Positions 36,761-37,500 of a stretch of 37,500 nt of DNA are shown here, piece after piece (position 1 is the stretch's first letter; each line of letters starts with the position of its first letter). The notes below the pieces were generated by a model. The model had not been told where the DNA came from. It worked only from the letters and a program-made list of their open reading frames with translations, and searched no databases. This DNA comes from Glandiceps talaboti (lineage: Eukaryota; Hemichordata; Enteropneusta; Spengelidae). Location: the NCBI RefSeq assembly GCF_964340395.1, contig NC_135567.1, positions 9,661,984 through 9,699,483 of the forward strand, given 5' to 3'. A program made the translations under genes and the position numbers.

Positions 36761-37500
36761 AAAATAGGAAATGGCAGGCACTGAGCAATAATGTGATTTC
36801 GTGTTCAATGAACGATAACGTTTTCATTTGCATATTAGTTCATACAGGTATGTGGTAATTCTTTGTGGTATTGCACTGCGGTGCTATTACCTTTAAATTT
36901 ACATGAAGATCAATGTAACTAGTAAACATACCGACTCTTTTTTTTTACTATTATGGAAAAGGTGGTCGACTTGATTCTTTAAATCGATTGTCAAGGCAGA
37001 TTTATTAATAATTATCAAGATATATTCTTTATTGCTTACTTTCACAGTTATTCCTTGTTTGAAATGTATGATAATAATGACTTGTAAATCAAGGAATAGT
37101 GTTATCGCTAACAATGTGTAATGTAAGTGAATATGTTGCTCTTGTTTTCATGGGAATAAAAAGGAAAGAAAATCTAATTCAAAATGGTTACTCGTGAACA
37201 GCTACATTCTTTCTCGTGTGTTTTTGTGTATTTTCAAAGTTGCTAAAAGAAAGAGAAAACAAATAACAAAGTGACAAATAGATAGGGAAATCTACCGTTA
37301 TGCATGGCAAAATTAAGTCAACAATATCACGTTTTCGGTCACAATAGTCACAAAAATATTTTTTTTCTTCAAAACATGAACTTTATACTACTTGCTGTGG
37401 AAGTTGATTGGAAGATACAGGATCACGGATTATATTCACAAACCACCCCCTCCCCCCCCCCCAAAAAAAAAAGAAAGAAAAAAGAAGAAGATGGTTTGAG
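36761..37500. other. Downstream intergenic region, nothing recognised
   Basis: This is AT-rich sequence with a C run followed by an A/G-rich run at 37444-37490. No exon, RNA gene or repeat structure stands out. Confidence 0.5.

Overview
This is nuclear DNA from an invertebrate deuterostome, most likely a cephalochordate (amphioxus). The evidence is split genes with GT-AG introns, animal proteins, introns packed with micro- and minisatellites, tRNA-derived SINEs, many foldback/MITE-type elements, and tandem repeats built across exon/intron junctions. From memory, such junction-spanning minisatellites ('mirages') were reported in amphioxus; I could not check this. The species call is an inference.

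Four genes can be assembled exon by exon with matching splice phases. (1) RPS27 (ribosomal protein eS27, + strand, 4315-11559), 84 aa in four exons, with two candidate first exons. (2) An unrecognised small type I membrane protein (- strand, 15855-13045), 126 aa in four exons, with a signal peptide, a His-rich ectodomain and one transmembrane helix. (3) FECH, ferrochelatase (+ strand, 16039-28005), 404 aa in ten exons, with all four [2Fe-2S] cysteines and the catalytic His and Glu. It starts 184 bp from the start codon of gene 2, so the two share a head-to-head promoter. (4) A histamine N-methyltransferase-like gene (+ strand, 32697-36423), 296 aa in three exons.

Layout: 1-4260 is intergenic with a foldback element, TA repeats and a hammerhead-like motif. 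4260-11810 is RPS27, whose third intron holds a 1.6 kb TTAA-flanked piggyBac-type non-autonomous element and other repeats. 12500-15860 is the minus-strand gene, whose introns and 3' end hold long palindromes. 15860-16038 is the shared promoter. 16039-28005 is FECH. 28000-32670 is repeat-rich intergenic DNA. 32697-36570 is the methyltransferase gene. 36570-37500 is a MITE followed by AT-rich DNA with nothing recognised.

The most striking signal is a repeated pattern. In RPS27 and FECH at least seven splice junctions have been copied, most of them tandemly, into the neighbouring intron. The copies carry exon-end sequence plus an intact or slightly decayed donor or acceptor: RPS27 exon 3 donor; FECH exon 3 donor, exon 4 acceptor, exon 5 acceptor, exon 7 acceptor, exon 8 donor and exon 9 donor. 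The machinery must choose the correct site among near-identical decoys, and reading through the decoys I checked gives early stops. A second notable system is a tRNA-derived SINE whose Pol III promoter head is amplified exactly six times at 69 bp. There is no prokaryotic or viral gene content.
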